Below, piece by piece: positions 29,196 to 38,517 of a DNA stretch of 64,000 nt (position 1 is its first letter; the number at the start of each line of letters is the position of its first letter). The notes under the pieces are model-generated. The model did not search any database. It was not told the DNA's origin and saw only the letters and a list, made by a program, of their open reading frames with translations. Both the position numbers and the translations under genes were made by a program. Location of the stretch: positions 124,001 to 188,000 of the forward strand of contig NZ_JAKSXZ010000128.1 in assembly GCF_022829465.1 (NCBI RefSeq), written 5' to 3'. This DNA comes from Methylobacterium sp. J-067. GTDB taxonomy: Bacteria; Pseudomonadota; Alphaproteobacteria; Rhizobiales; Beijerinckiaceae.

Positions 29196-31364
29196 ATGCA
29201 GCGGATCGGTGCGGGATTGGCGGCGGGGGCGAGCGCCCGCCTCCGCGCCCCGGACCTCGCGCTCGGCGCCCTGCACGGTCGCCTTCGGCACGCCCTCGCC
29301 CTGGAGGCCGGGCAGCGGCGGCTGTTCCCCTGGCTCGCCGTCGCCTTCGGGGCCGGCATCCTCGTGTTCTTCGCTTGCGCCGACGGGCGGCCCGTCCTGC
29401 CCGCGCCTCTGGCGGCCGGCACGGCCTGCCTCCTCCTCGCCACCCGGCTCGGCGCGCGGCCGGGGGCGATGGCCCTGGCGCTCGCCCTCGGTTTCGCCTC
29501 CCTCGGCTTCTTCGCCGCCGCGTGGCGGGTGGAGCGCGTCGCCGCGCCGGTCCTGACGCGGACCCTCGTCGGCCCGCTCACCGGGCTGATCGAGGCCCTG
29601 GACGAGCGGGAGGAGGGCGCACGGCTCATCGTCCGCGTCGAGAGCTTCGGCACCCTGCCGCCGGAGGCGCGGCCCCTTCGGGTCCGGGTCTCGTTCCGCA
29701 AGGCGCCGCCGCTCAAGCCGGGCGACACGGTGAGCGCCACGGCGCGGCTGCTGCCCCCGCCCGAGGCCGCGCGGCCGGGGGGCTACGACTTCGCCCGGGA
29801 CGCGTATTTCCAGGGTATCGGCGCGGTGGGCTCGCTCTCCGGGGCGATCATTGTGCGGCCGACGCCGGACCTGCCGCCCGCGCTCCGGTTCGCCGCCGCC
29901 CTGGACGACGCCCGGAACGCCCTGACCCGGCGGATCGCTGACAGCTACGGCGGCCAGCCCGGCGCCGTCGCCGCCGCCCTCGTCACCGGCAAGCGCGGGC
30001 TGATCGGCCCCCAGGCCAACGATGCCTTGCGCGCGGCGGGCATCTACCACGTCGTCTCGATCTCCGGCCTGCACATGGTGCTGGCGGCGGGGGTCGTGTT
30101 CTGGCTCGTCCGGGCGCTCCTCGCCCTCGTGCCCCATTGCGCTCTGTTCTGGCCGATCAAGAAGATCGCGGCCGGCACCGCCATGGCGGGCGTCACCGCC
30201 TATTGCGCCTTCTCCGGCTGGGACATCGCCGCCGAGCGCAGCCTCGTGATGACGCTGATCATGCTGGGCGCGATCCTCGTGGACCGGCCCGCCCTCTCGA
30301 TGCGCAACCTCGCGCTCGCCGCCCTGATCTGCCTCGCACGGGAGCCCGAGGCACTGCTCGGGCCGAGCTTCCAGATGTCCTTCGGCGCGGTGGCGGGACT
30401 CGTCGCCTGCGCCCGGCTCATCGACGGGCGGCTCTTCCTCACCCCCGGCGCGGGACGCCTCGGGCGGGCCCTGGGGCTCCTCGCCAAGGCCGTCGTCGGC
30501 ACGCTCACCACGACCCTCGTCGCGCAAATCGCGACCGCCCCCTTCGCGACCTACCATTTCCAGACGGTGCAGCCCTTCGGCGTCCTCAGCAACGCGCTGA
30601 CGTTGCCCCTGGTCTCGCTGGTGGTGATGCCCTGCGCCGTCCTCGGGACGCTCGCCTATCCCTTCGCCCTCGACCGGCCGGTCTGGTGGGTGATGGGCCA
30701 GGCGGTGGCGGGGATGCTCGCCATCTCGGACTGGATCGCCGGGTTCGGCCGCTCCGTCCTCGTGGTGCCGGCCTTCGGGACGGGGGCCCTGCTGCTGCTG
30801 GCGGCGGCGCTGCTCGTCGCGACCCTGCCGGCCTCGCCCCTGCGCCGCCTCGCCCTGCTGCCGGCCCTGGCGGGGCTCGCCTTCGCCGCCCTGCCGCAGC
30901 GGCAGGATCTCTACATCGACCGCCAGGGTGCGGGGGCGGCCCTGCGCGGGGCGGACGGACGCCTCGCGGTGCTCGGCAAGCCGCCGGCCTTCGTGCTGGA
31001 GCAATGGCTGAAGGCCGATGGCGATGGGCGCCGGGCCGGCGACCTCCTCGCCGCGCCCCCGCCGGGCCGCTGCGACCGCCTCGGCTGCACCGCCCGCCTG
31101 CCGGACGGGCGGGCCGTCGCCCTGGTGAAGGACAGGCGGGCCTTCCCCGAGGATTGCGCCCGCGCCACCGTCATCGTCAGCGCGTTGAGGGCACCGCCGG
31201 ATTGCGCGGCGCCCCTCGTCATCGACCGGCACCGCCTCGCGGAAAGGGGCGCCGTCTCCTTGAGACTCGACGGCGCTGCCCTGGTCCCGACCTATGCCCA
31301 TGAGGCGCAGCGCGCCCCACCCTGGCGGTCTGGTCGGGAGCCGGAGCCCCTGCCGGATCAGTAG
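29196..31364 (+). CDS. comEC: ComEC/Rec2 family DNA-uptake channel protein
   Basis: A 722-residue polytopic membrane protein. It has an N-terminal DUF4131-type domain, then the Competence domain with [40 protein letters not shown] and many hydrophobic helices to about residue 560. The C-terminal third resembles the metallo-beta-lactamase-like domain only weakly; the HxHxDH zinc motif of full ComEC is not visible, as is frequent in alphaproteobacteria. In competent bacteria ComEC forms the inner-membrane channel for single-stranded DNA. Whether this organism is naturally competent is unknown. Its 3' end overlaps convergent lexA by 7 bp. Confidence 0.9.
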   Translation: MQRIGAGLAAGASARLRAPDLALGALHGRLRHALALEAGQRRLFPWLAVAFGAGILVFFACADGRPVLPAPLAAGTACLLLATRLGARPGAMALALALGFASLGFFAAAWRVERVAAPVLTRTLVGPLTGLIEALDEREEGARLIVRVESFGTLPPEARPLRVRVSFRKAPPLKPGDTVSATARLLPPPEAARPGGYDFARDAYFQGIGAVGSLSGAIIVRPTPDLPPALRFAAALDDARNALTRRIADSYGGQPGAVAAALVTGKRGLIGPQANDALRAAGIYHVVSISGLHMVLAAGVVFWLVRALLALVPHCALFWPIKKIAAGTAMAGVTAYCAFSGWDIAAERSLVMTLIMLGAILVDRPALSMRNLALAALICLAREPEALLGPSFQMSFGAVAGLVACARLIDGRLFLTPGAGRLGRALGLLAKAVVGTLTTTLVAQIATAPFATYHFQTVQPFGVLSNALTLPLVSLVVMPCAVLGTLAYPFALDRPVWWVMGQAVAGMLAISDWIAGFGRSVLVVPAFGTGALLLLAAALLVATLPASPLRRLALLPALAGLAFAALPQRQDLYIDRQGAGAALRGADGRLAVLGKPPAFVLEQWLKADGDGRRAGDLLAAPPPGRCDRLGCTARLPDGRAVALVKDRRAFPEDCARATVIVSALRAPPDCAAPLVIDRHRLAERGAVSLRLDGAALVPTYAHEAQRAPPWRSGREPEPLPDQ

Positions 31365-32098
31365 CGGCGGACGAGGCTCACCAGCCGGCCCTGGATCCGC
31401 ACTCGGTCGGGCCCGAGGACGCGGGTTTCGTAGGCCGGGTTCGCCGCTTCGAGGGCGATGGAGGAGCCGCGCCGACGCAGGCGCTTGAGGGTCGCCTCCT
31501 CGTCGTCGATCAGGGCAACGATGATGTCGCCGGTATTGGCGGTCTCCTGCTTGCGGATGACCACGAGGTCGCCGTCGAGGATGCCGGCCTCGACCATCGA
31601 GTCGCCGCGCACTTCGAGGGCGTAATGCTCGCCGCCGGCTAGGAAGTCCGGCGACATGGTGACGGTGTGGCTCTGGTTCTGGATCGCCGCGATGGGCGTG
31701 CCCGCCGCGATGCGACCCATGACCGGGATGGCGACGCCCCGGAACTCCTCGTAGGCCCGCGGCTGAGGCGCGGCGGCCGGCGGCAATTTGGCGAGGCCAC
31801 CCTCGACCACGCTGGGAGTAAAGCGACGGGGCTCCGGCGCGGCGGCAGCGGCCGCCTCGGCGGCTTCCGCCCCGCGGCCCAGGGCGTCGGGGAGGCGAAT
31901 CACCTCGATGGCCCGCGCGCGGTTCGGCAGGCGGCGGAGGAAGCCGCGCTCCTCCAGGGCGGTGATGAGGCGGTGGATGCCGGATTTCGACTTGAGATCC
32001 AGGGCGTCCTTCATCTCATCGAAGGACGGCGGCACGCCGCATTCCTGCATCCGCTGCTGGATGAAGCGCAGGAGGTCCAGCTGCTTGCGGGTGAGCAT
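31358..32098 (-). CDS. lexA: LexA SOS repressor
   Basis: A 246-residue repressor. The N-terminal winged helix begins [20 protein letters not shown] and includes [20 protein letters not shown]. An Ala-rich linker of about 70 residues follows, longer than in E. coli but usual in alphaproteobacteria. The autocleavage Ala-Gly lies in [11 protein letters not shown], the catalytic Ser in [12 protein letters not shown] and the Lys in [12 protein letters not shown]. The ATG at 32098 is clear from the conserved N terminus. A canonical LexA box lies 60 nt upstream, so it is autoregulated. Confidence 0.96.
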   Translation of the reverse strand: MLTRKQLDLLRFIQQRMQECGVPPSFDEMKDALDLKSKSGIHRLITALEERGFLRRLPNRARAIEVIRLPDALGRGAEAAEAAAAAAPEPRRFTPSVVEGGLAKLPPAAAPQPRAYEEFRGVAIPVMGRIAAGTPIAAIQNQSHTVTMSPDFLAGGEHYALEVRGDSMVEAGILDGDLVVIRKQETANTGDIIVALIDDEEATLKRLRRRGSSIALEAANPAYETRVLGPDRVRIQGRLVSLVRRY

Positions 32099-32157
32099 GG
32101 GTCGGGTCTCGCAAAGGGGCGCCGGGCGCAAAGAAACAAATCGCGAACACGTTAAGC

Positions 32158-32172
32158 GTTCCGCAAGTGTTC
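32158..32172 (-). promoter_or_regulatory. LexA box upstream of lexA
   Basis: GTTC-CGCAAGT-GTTC, an exact match to the alphaproteobacterial SOS operator GTTC-N7-GTTC, lies between lexA and sctU, 60 nt upstream of the lexA start. It supports autorepression. It also lies 43 nt beyond the sctU stop, marking the edge of the T3SS island. Confidence 0.9.
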
Positions 32173-32214
32173 CGCAAGAGACAAGCTTGGCCTTAGGCGA
32201 GACGGGCGAGCGTT

Positions 32215-33258
32215 TCAGGTCTGCATGGTGGCGTAGATCGCCTGCGCCGCCCGGTCGAAGAAGCGGTTCGGCAGGATCGTGCCCGGCGGGACCTTCTTCG
32301 CCAGGGAGACCGCGAGCCATTCGTCCGCCACGGTCGGGATGCGCAGCGCCGCCCCGGCCGCGAGCATCGCGTCGGCCCGTTCGTCGCGGGCGCGGCAGAC
32401 GATGACGGGCGCGGTGCCCTCGCTCGCCACGTAGCGCATCCCGACCACCACGCCGCGCCCCCGGATCAGGATCGTCGCGCGGTCCAGCCCGGTGCGGGGG
32501 AGCGACGCGGCCTCCTGGCGGTGGCGGCGATGGGCGTTGCGCACATGCGGATCGCCCTCTTGATCCTTGTGTTCCTTCTTCACCTCGCTCTTGCTCATCT
32601 TCATGTCGCGCAGGAACAGCCAGCGCTGGATCAGCACGTCCGCGAGGCCGGCGGCGAGGGAGATCCCGGCCGTGGTCTGCAGGAGGGACTTCGCGCTCGC
32701 CGCGACGAGGGAGCCGAGGCAGGGCACGCCGCAGGCCGGCAGGAGCGGGAGCGAGCGCACGGTCTCCAGGATGATCGTGAACAGGGCCGCGCCGAGGATC
32801 AGCGCCTTCAGCAGGCCCTTACCGAGTTCCACCAGGGCCTTCGCGGCGAACAGCCCGGCGAGACCCTTGATCGGGTTGAGCTTCGAGAATTTCGGCTTGA
32901 GTGGGTCGAGGGAGACGACCACGCCCTGCGTCGCGAGCACGCTGGCGAGGACGACCATCGCGAAGATCAAACCGAGCAGGGGCAGGAGGGTGATCGCCGC
33001 GAGGTCGGCGAGGTTCGCCGCGACCTGCGGAAGCGCCTCCGCGAAGGGCGCGTTCTGGAGGCGCAGGGCCTGCCGCATCGCGTCGCGCAGGCGTTCGGTC
33101 AGGCTCCCGGACTGGCCGGCGAGGACCATCGCGGCGGCGGTGAGGGTGAGGGCGCCCACAAGGTCGCGGCTCTTGGCGACCTGCCCCTTCTTGCGCGCGT
33201 CCTGAAGCTTCTTCCGGCTCGCGGGGTGGTTCTTCTCCTCGCTCGATGCGCCGCTCAC
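32215..33258 (-). CDS. sctU: T3SS export apparatus protein SctU (YscU/RhcU family), NPTH motif missing
   Basis: A 347-residue FlhB/YscU-family inner-membrane protein. The start is [20 protein letters not shown], the typical charged leader. Four hydrophobic segments follow, then the switch domain after [20 protein letters not shown]. In this family the cytoplasmic domain normally self-cleaves at Asn-Pro-Thr-His in a V-V-T-N-P-T-H-I-A-V-A-L strand. Here the equivalent strand reads [15 protein letters not shown], so NPTH is replaced by RGRG and cleavage is not expected. The GTG at 33258 overlaps the sctT stop (GTGA). It is the last gene of the operon. Confidence 0.9.
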   Translation of the reverse strand: MSGASSEEKNHPASRKKLQDARKKGQVAKSRDLVGALTLTAAAMVLAGQSGSLTERLRDAMRQALRLQNAPFAEALPQVAANLADLAAITLLPLLGLIFAMVVLASVLATQGVVVSLDPLKPKFSKLNPIKGLAGLFAAKALVELGKGLLKALILGAALFTIILETVRSLPLLPACGVPCLGSLVAASAKSLLQTTAGISLAAGLADVLIQRWLFLRDMKMSKSEVKKEHKDQEGDPHVRNAHRRHRQEAASLPRTGLDRATILIRGRGVVVGMRYVASEGTAPVIVCRARDERADAMLAAGAALRIPTVADEWLAVSLAKKVPPGTILPNRFFDRAAQAIYATMQT

Positions 33259-34058
33259 CGCAGGAACTGCCCGAGCCGCGCGGCGAGCTCCCGCGTGGTC
33301 GCGACCTCGCCCCCGACGTAGTGGAACAGCGCATGGGCGTAGACGAGCAGGAACACCACCGACGCCGCGTTCTTCAGCATCCCCCCCTGCTCGCCGAGGT
33401 GGAGCGAGGGCGCGATCCGCCCGAGCAGCGCGACGGACAGTTCGAGCAACAGCATCAGCCCGATCACCGGCCCGCCGACGGTGAGCCCCACGCGCAGCAC
33501 GTGGTCCACGACGCGGCCGACCTCGTCCACCGCGTCGCGTTCGGAGGCGAAGCCGGGCAGGGCACTGCCGACCGGCCAGAGGGTGTAGCTGCCGTAGAGG
33601 ATGTCCACGACGAGGTTCATCCCGTCGGCGGCGACGAAGATCGTGATCGCCAGGAGGCCGAGGAGCAGGTTCGTCGCCGAAGCCTGCGACTTCGACGAGG
33701 GATCGCTCGGCCCCGCCGGGTTCGAGATGCCGCGCTGGGTGTCGATCAATTCGCCGACCGCCTGGATCGCCCAAAACGGCGCGCCCATCAGGTAGCCGAT
33801 GACGAGCCCGACGAAGAGCTCCTTGAGCCCGATGAGGGTGAGGCTCGCGGCCGAGAGGTCGGCCGGCACAAGCCCCGCCGTGCCGAGGACCGGCAAGGCC
33901 AGGGCGAAGGCGAAGGCCATCCGCAGCAGGTTGCCCAGCTCCGCGCGGGTGAAGACCGGCAGGATCAGCATGAGGCCGACCGGCCGGCTCATCCCGATCG
34001 AGGCCACCGTCACCCAGCGTGCCGCCTCGATGCCGAGGTCTCCGAGGCCGTCCGGCAT
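33255..34058 (-). CDS. sctT: T3SS export apparatus protein SctT (YscT/RhcT family)
   Basis: A 267-residue polytopic protein of the FliR/YscT family, part of the SctRST export gate. Conserved features are LMLILPVFTRAELGNLLRMA, LKELFVGLVIGYLMGAPFWA, IQAVGELIDTQRG and the family-typical cytoplasmic turn SNPAGPSDPSSKSQASATNL. Six or more hydrophobic stretches are visible. The ATG at 34058 is 8 nt after the sctS stop, and its own stop overlaps the sctU start. Length matches the family. Confidence 0.93.
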   Translation of the reverse strand: MPDGLGDLGIEAARWVTVASIGMSRPVGLMLILPVFTRAELGNLLRMAFAFALALPVLGTAGLVPADLSAASLTLIGLKELFVGLVIGYLMGAPFWAIQAVGELIDTQRGISNPAGPSDPSSKSQASATNLLLGLLAITIFVAADGMNLVVDILYGSYTLWPVGSALPGFASERDAVDEVGRVVDHVLRVGLTVGGPVIGLMLLLELSVALLGRIAPSLHLGEQGGMLKNAASVVFLLVYAHALFHYVGGEVATTRELAARLGQFLR

Positions 34059-34066
34059 GGTCCGGC

Positions 34067-34342
34067 TCAGCCCCGCCGCGTCAGGGCGGGGAAATCGGTG
34101 AAGAGCTGCTTGGCGCTCTCGAACATCGGCGCCGCGAGGATGGGCGAGAACAGCACCAGCACCGCGATGACCACGAGCAGCTTCACCGTCTGCGGCATGG
34201 TCTGATCCTGGATCTGCGTCGCGGCCTGCAGGATGCCGACGATCAGCCCGGCCACCAGGGCCGCGCCGAGGGGCGGCAGCGCCAGAATCATGAACTGCAG
34301 GAGCGCGGCGCTCATCTGCGTCTCGATGTCGGCACCGTCCAT
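34067..34342 (-). CDS. sctS: T3SS export apparatus protein SctS (YscS/RhcS family)
   Basis: A 91-residue protein with two transmembrane hairpin helices (FMILALPPLGAALVAGLIVG and LLVVIAVLVLFSPILAAPMF) joined by ILQAATQIQDQTMPQTVKL, the conserved SctS/FliQ loop. It belongs to the export-gate assembly with SctR and SctT. Thirteen nt separate it from sctR upstream. Length is normal for the family. Confidence 0.93.
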   Translation of the reverse strand: MDGADIETQMSAALLQFMILALPPLGAALVAGLIVGILQAATQIQDQTMPQTVKLLVVIAVLVLFSPILAAPMFESAKQLFTDFPALTRRG

Positions 34343-34355
34343 GGGGCGCTTCCGG

Positions 34356-35018
34356 TCAGGGCTCGACCGCGTAGCTCAGCACGAGCCCGTGCATGAGCCG
34401 CGACCAGCCGTCGATGGCGATGAACAGGAACAGCTTGAACGGGGTCGAGATCGTGGTCGGCGTGACCGACGACATGCCCATCGCCATCAGGATCGTCGTC
34501 ACCACGAGGTCGATGACGACGAAGGGCAGGTAGAGCAGGAAGCCGATCTCGAAGCCGCGCTTCAGTTCGGAGATGAGGAAGGACGGCACGAGGATGCGCA
34601 GATCCTCCGGGCCGACGCTCTCCCGCGCCGGTTCGGGCCAGACCCGGCGCGTCGCGTCGAGGAAGAACTGGCGCTGCTCCGGCGTCGTGAAGCGCATGAG
34701 GTGGTCGCGCACCGGGTCCGCCGCCCGGCGGCCCGCCTCCACCCAATCCGCGATGGTCTGGTAGGTGAGGTGCGGCTCGGAGGCGCGCGCGAACATCTTC
34801 TCGGCCACGGGGGAGGAGACGTAGACGGTGAGGATCAGCGCAGCGCCGTAGAGCACCATGTTCGGCGGAATCTGCTGCGTTCCGAGGGCGTTGCGCACGA
34901 GGAACAGCACCACCGCGATCTTCATGAAGGCCGTGGTCGTCACGATCACGAAGGTCAGGAGGCCGATCGCGACCGTGACGGCGACGAGGGACAGGATGCT
35001 CGGCTGGACTTCGCTCAT
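34356..35018 (-). CDS. sctR: T3SS export apparatus protein SctR (YscR/RhcR family)
   Basis: A 220-residue FliP/YscR-family gate subunit. Conserved stretches are TTAFMKIAVVLFLVRNALGT, QQIPPNMVLYGAALILTVYV, LVPSFLISELKRGFEIGFLL, YLPFVVIDLVVTTILMAMGM and the final KLFLFIAIDGWSRLMHGLVL. The order sctQ-R-S-T-U with 1-13 nt gaps or overlaps is the universal core block of non-flagellar T3SS. The start ATG at 35018 is 1 nt from the sctQ stop. Confidence 0.95.
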   Translation of the reverse strand: MSEVQPSILSLVAVTVAIGLLTFVIVTTTAFMKIAVVLFLVRNALGTQQIPPNMVLYGAALILTVYVSSPVAEKMFARASEPHLTYQTIADWVEAGRRAADPVRDHLMRFTTPEQRQFFLDATRRVWPEPARESVGPEDLRILVPSFLISELKRGFEIGFLLYLPFVVIDLVVTTILMAMGMSSVTPTTISTPFKLFLFIAIDGWSRLMHGLVLSYAVEP

Positions 35019-35019
35019 G

Positions 35020-36099
35020 TCAGGCGTCCCGGCCCTGTCCGAACAGGCGCACGACCCGCACCCCGAGCCGCTCCCCGATGGTGACGATCTCGCCCCGCCC
35101 GATGCGTGAGCCGTTGACCACGAGGTCGACGGCCTCGTCCGTCGCGACGTCGAGATCGAGGATGTGGCCGGGGCCGACGTCCTTCAGTTCGGCGAGGGTC
35201 ATCACCTGCCGCCCGAGCTCGAAGCTCAGCGTCAGGCCCACCGCGTCGAGGCCCGACCCGGCCGTCTCGGCCTCGTTCGTCGCGGCCTGCCCCGTGGCCT
35301 CGTTCATGCCGTCCGTCCCCCGTGCCATCGCGCCGGCCGGGATCGGCCGGAATGCGGTTCTCAGTTTCGCCCGCCGGGCGTCCGCCGCCGCCATCGCGGC
35401 ATGGGTGGTGCCGAGGACGATGCGGATCGCCCGCCGCTTCGGATGCCAGAGGTCCGGCAGCACCACGTCGCCGGGGCTGAGCCCCGCGATCTGCCCCGCG
35501 CTCAGCCGCGTGACGCCGGCCTCCCAGGCGAGGGGCAGGCCGATCTCAGGCACCGGGACATCCCGCTTCGGCAGCCCCCGCAGCAGGGCAAGCGCCGCGT
35601 CCGTCGCCGCGCCGGAGGGCGGCAGCGCGAGGGAAGCCGTGAAGGCTGTGCCGTCCAGCGCCCCGTCGAGGCGCAACACCACCGCGCCGGGCCGGCGCGC
35701 GGCGGGGGCCACGGCCTCAATGCGGAGCGTCCTGCCGGCGATGCCCTCGGCGGCGTCGAGGAGCGGGGCGAGGGCGAGTTCGAGGAGGAAAAGGCCCGCC
35801 GGCCCCGGCGGCAGCGCGGGGAGGTCCGCCTGCACCGCCCGCGCGAGCCGGTCGAGGATCGCCCCCGGCAGGCACAGGGCCAGCGTGTCCGCCTCCGCGA
35901 CGGCGAGGGTGATCTCGGTGTCCTCCGGCGACGGGGCGGGCTCGTCCGCGACTCCGGCGGGGGCGAGGCGCAGGGCCAGACCCTCGATGATCGCGGAGAC
36001 TCCGTCGCGCGGCCGTGCGACCGCGTTGAGTACCGCGACCGCCGCCGGGTCGATCCGCGTGCGGGGCGCGTAGCGCCGGGGGGAGGGACCCGCGTTCAT
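35020..36099 (-). CDS. sctQ: T3SS cytoplasmic ring (C-ring) protein SctQ
   Basis: A 359-residue protein ending in a SpoA/FliN-like domain: LTLSFELGRQVMTLAELKDV, GPGHILDLDVATDEAVDLVV and NGSRIGRGEIVTIGERLGVR. A second SpoA-like region lies near residues 200-260 (SAGQIAGLSPGDVVLPDLWH). SctQ forms the sorting platform with SctK and SctL. The start ATG at 36099 overlaps the sctO stop (ATGA). The N-terminal half is GC-rich and poorly conserved, as is usual in SctQ proteins. Confidence 0.85.
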   Translation of the reverse strand: MNAGPSPRRYAPRTRIDPAAVAVLNAVARPRDGVSAIIEGLALRLAPAGVADEPAPSPEDTEITLAVAEADTLALCLPGAILDRLARAVQADLPALPPGPAGLFLLELALAPLLDAAEGIAGRTLRIEAVAPAARRPGAVVLRLDGALDGTAFTASLALPPSGAATDAALALLRGLPKRDVPVPEIGLPLAWEAGVTRLSAGQIAGLSPGDVVLPDLWHPKRRAIRIVLGTTHAAMAAADARRAKLRTAFRPIPAGAMARGTDGMNEATGQAATNEAETAGSGLDAVGLTLSFELGRQVMTLAELKDVGPGHILDLDVATDEAVDLVVNGSRIGRGEIVTIGERLGVRVVRLFGQGRDA

Positions 36100-36587
36100 C
36101 GGCGCACGCGTGCGGCCCCGAGCCGGTCGAGGGTGTCGTCCTCGGCGGCGGCTTCCTCGGCCCGCTCCGCCGCCGCCCGGCGCGCCGACAGGATGCGGGT
36201 GCGCACACGCTCCCACCGTTTCGCCTCGCCCATCCGCGCAGCGTGGCGGGCGCGGGCCTGCGCGAGCACCGTGGTGGCGGCCTCGGCATCGGCCGCGCGC
36301 GCTCTCACCTGCGCATGAGCCTTCGCGACCTCCTCCGCCCATCCCGCGATCCGCAGGCGGGCCTCCACGAGGGCGGTCAAGCCGAGGGAGGCACCGTCGA
36401 GCTTGGCCCGAAGCACCCGCTCGTTCTCCAGGCGCTCGGCCTCGCGGGCCTCGGCCTCCCGGCCGGCGCGCAGGGTTTCCGCCTCCGCCATCTCCCGCGC
36501 GGCGATGCCCGCGCGGACGGCGCGGCGCGCCTCATCCTCCCGCCGGCTCCGCAGGGTCTGGAGCCGGGCCAGATCGACCGGCCTCAC
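36096..36587 (-). CDS. sctO: T3SS stalk protein SctO (YscO/FliJ-like)
   Basis: A 163-residue, almost entirely helical Ala/Arg/Glu-rich protein (DLARLQTLRSRREDEARRAV, MAEAETLRAGREAEAREAER and so on), predicted as a long coiled-coil hairpin like FliJ/YscO. In other systems SctO is the stalk inside the SctN hexamer and touches SctV. The GTG at 36587 overlaps the sctN stop (GTGA); another in-frame GTG at 36608 is possible. The assignment rests on position directly after sctN plus coiled-coil composition, since the sequence is weakly conserved. Confidence 0.8.
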   Translation of the reverse strand: MRPVDLARLQTLRSRREDEARRAVRAGIAAREMAEAETLRAGREAEAREAERLENERVLRAKLDGASLGLTALVEARLRIAGWAEEVAKAHAQVRARAADAEAATTVLAQARARHAARMGEAKRWERVRTRILSARRAAAERAEEAAAEDDTLDRLGAARVRR

Positions 36588-37924
36588 GCGACGAGACGCT
36601 GCATCCACGCGACGCTCTCCTGGAAGACGGTAGTTTCGTGCTCGCCCTGGCGCAGGAAGCCGCGCAGGTCGTCGATCCGGGCGATGGCCTTATCGGTGAG
36701 GGCGTCGGAGCCGGACTTGTATTCGCCGACCTGCACAAGGAATTCGGCCTCCTGGTAGCGGGCGAGCAATTGCCGGAACCGGCCGGCGGCCTTCACGTGC
36801 TCCGGCGAGGCCACCGCGCCCATCACGCGGGACCGGCTCACCAGCACGTCGACGGCGGGGTAGTGGTTCTGCGCGGCGAGGCTCGGCGAGAGCACGATAT
36901 GCCCGTCGAGGATGCCCCGCGTCTCCTCCGCGATCGGGTCGCCCCCGCCGTCCCCTTCCACGAGGACGGTGTAGAAGGCGGTGATCGAGCCCGTCTCCCC
37001 GGGCCCCGCCCGCTCCATCAGCCCCGGCAGGCTGGCGAAGACGGAAGGCGGGAAGCCGCGCCGCGTCGGAGGCTCCCCCGCCGCCAGCCCGATCTCGCGC
37101 AGCGCCCGGGCGAAGCGCGTGACCGAATCCATCAGCAGGATGACGCGCCGGCCCTCGTCCCGGAAATGCTCGGCGATGGCGGTGGCGGCGTAGGCGGCCT
37201 GCATCCGCTCGATGGCCGACCGGTCGGAGGTCGCCACCACCAGGACGCTGCGGGCCATGCCCTCCGGCCCGAGATGGCGCTCCACGAATTCGCGCACCTC
37301 GCGCCCGCGCTCGCCGATCAGCGCCATCACGCAGATGTCGGCCTGCGCGCCCTTCACGATCTGCGCCATCAGCGAGGACTTGCCGCCGCCGGGCTCGCCG
37401 TAGATCCCGAGGCGCTGCCCGTCGCCCACGGTGAGCAGGCCGTCGATGACGCGCACGCCGAGGGGCATCGGCCGCGCGATGAGCTGCCGCTTGAGCGGGT
37501 TCGGCGCGGTGCCGCGCAGGGAGCGGGTCCGGCAGCCGGCCAGGGAGGCGCCGTCGTCGAGGGGCTTCCCCCGGCTGTCGAGGATGCGCCCGAGGAGGGC
37601 CTCCCCCACCGGAACCTCGACCATCCGGCCGGTCGGCACCACCTCCGTGCGGGCGGACAGGGACTCGATGGCCCCGATGGGGGTCAGGATCGCGGCCTCG
37701 TCGGTCAGGCCGACCACCTCGGCCTCCAGGCGGGTGCCGCCGGCGGGATCCTCCAGCCGGCACAATTCGCCGATGCGCACGCCCGGCACCACGGCCTGGA
37801 TCACCGTGCCGATGGCCGAGACGATGCGCCCGCGCACCGGCCGCGTGTCGATGTCGGCAACGGCCGTGCGCAGGCGGGGCAGGGCCTCCGCGAGTCCGCC
37901 TCCGGTAGGGCCCGTCCCTCTCAC
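36584..37924 (-). CDS. sctN: T3SS ATPase SctN (YscN/RhcN family)
   Basis: A 446-residue F1-beta-like ATPase that unfolds substrates and strips chaperones at the export gate. The Walker A loop is LGIYGEPGGGKSSLMAQIV, the catalytic Glu lies in VMALIGERGREVREFVERH, and Walker B is RRVILLMDSVTRFARALREI. T3SS-specific stretches include PLGVRVIDGLLTVGDGQRLG, RRGFPPSVFASLPGLMERAG and GSITAFYTVLVEGDGGGDPI. The GTG at 37924 overlaps the stop of sctL, as in the other tightly coupled genes of the operon. Length is normal. Confidence 0.96.
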   Translation of the reverse strand: MRGTGPTGGGLAEALPRLRTAVADIDTRPVRGRIVSAIGTVIQAVVPGVRIGELCRLEDPAGGTRLEAEVVGLTDEAAILTPIGAIESLSARTEVVPTGRMVEVPVGEALLGRILDSRGKPLDDGASLAGCRTRSLRGTAPNPLKRQLIARPMPLGVRVIDGLLTVGDGQRLGIYGEPGGGKSSLMAQIVKGAQADICVMALIGERGREVREFVERHLGPEGMARSVLVVATSDRSAIERMQAAYAATAIAEHFRDEGRRVILLMDSVTRFARALREIGLAAGEPPTRRGFPPSVFASLPGLMERAGPGETGSITAFYTVLVEGDGGGDPIAEETRGILDGHIVLSPSLAAQNHYPAVDVLVSRSRVMGAVASPEHVKAAGRFRQLLARYQEAEFLVQVGEYKSGSDALTDKAIARIDDLRGFLRQGEHETTVFQESVAWMQRLVA

Positions 37925-38517
37925 GGCTGCGCCTCCGCCCGGAGGAGGCCGTCGCGCAGCGCGCGCAACTGCGCTTCGACGCCGAGTTCGACCCGGCCGA
38001 CCGCGCTGCGCAAAGTGCATTCGCCGGGGGCGAGGCTCGGATCGGGCTCGATCCGCAGGGCGTGGCCACCGAGCCCTTCCAGGGCCTTGCGCACCGCATC
38101 GGCCTCGCCGGGGGCGAAGCGCAGCACCGCCTGGGCATCGGGGCGGAGCCGTTCCACCGCGTGGCCGACGACGCGGGCGATGCGATCCCCCGGATCGAAC
38201 TCACCGAGGATGCGGGCGACGAGGTCGTGGACGAGGGTGGGCAGGTCCCGCTCCAGGGCCGCGATGTAGTCCGTCGCGCGGGTCGCGGTCTCGGCCAGGA
38301 GCCGTGCCGCCTCCTCGGCCCCCGCCGCGCGCCCCTCCGCATGACCGCGCGCCCGCTCCGCTTCGAGGAGATCGCGGGCCCATTCCCGCGTTTGCGTTGC
38401 ATGCTGCCGCGCGGCGGCGAGTGCCGCCTCGGCCTCGCCCCAGATCGCCACCTCGGCGGCTTTCAGGATCGGGCCGTCGGGACGCAGGCGCGGGGGCGTC
38501 GGAGCTTCGTCAGACAC
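37921..38517 (-). CDS. sctL: T3SS stator protein SctL (YscL/NolV family)
   Basis: About 198 residues, with an N-terminal Ala/Glu/Arg-rich helix (AEAALAAARQHATQTREWAR) and a C-terminal FliH/V-type ATPase subunit E-like domain (TLVHDLVARILGEFDPGDRI and RIEPDPSLAPGECTLRSAVG). SctL holds and regulates SctN. I chose the GTG at 38517 because GGAGG lies about 9 nt upstream; an ATG at 38535 would add six residues. Its stop overlaps the sctN start and its 5' end overlaps sctK by 8 bp. Confidence 0.87.
   Translation of the reverse strand: MSDEAPTPPRLRPDGPILKAAEVAIWGEAEAALAAARQHATQTREWARDLLEAERARGHAEGRAAGAEEAARLLAETATRATDYIAALERDLPTLVHDLVARILGEFDPGDRIARVVGHAVERLRPDAQAVLRFAPGEADAVRKALEGLGGHALRIEPDPSLAPGECTLRSAVGRVELGVEAQLRALRDGLLRAEAQP

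Noticed and set aside
29136..31301. Open frame of over 700 codons on the minus strand opposite comEC
   Set aside because: Gly/Glu/Arg-rich nonsense composition; the plus strand carries clear ComEC competence-domain motifs and membrane helices.
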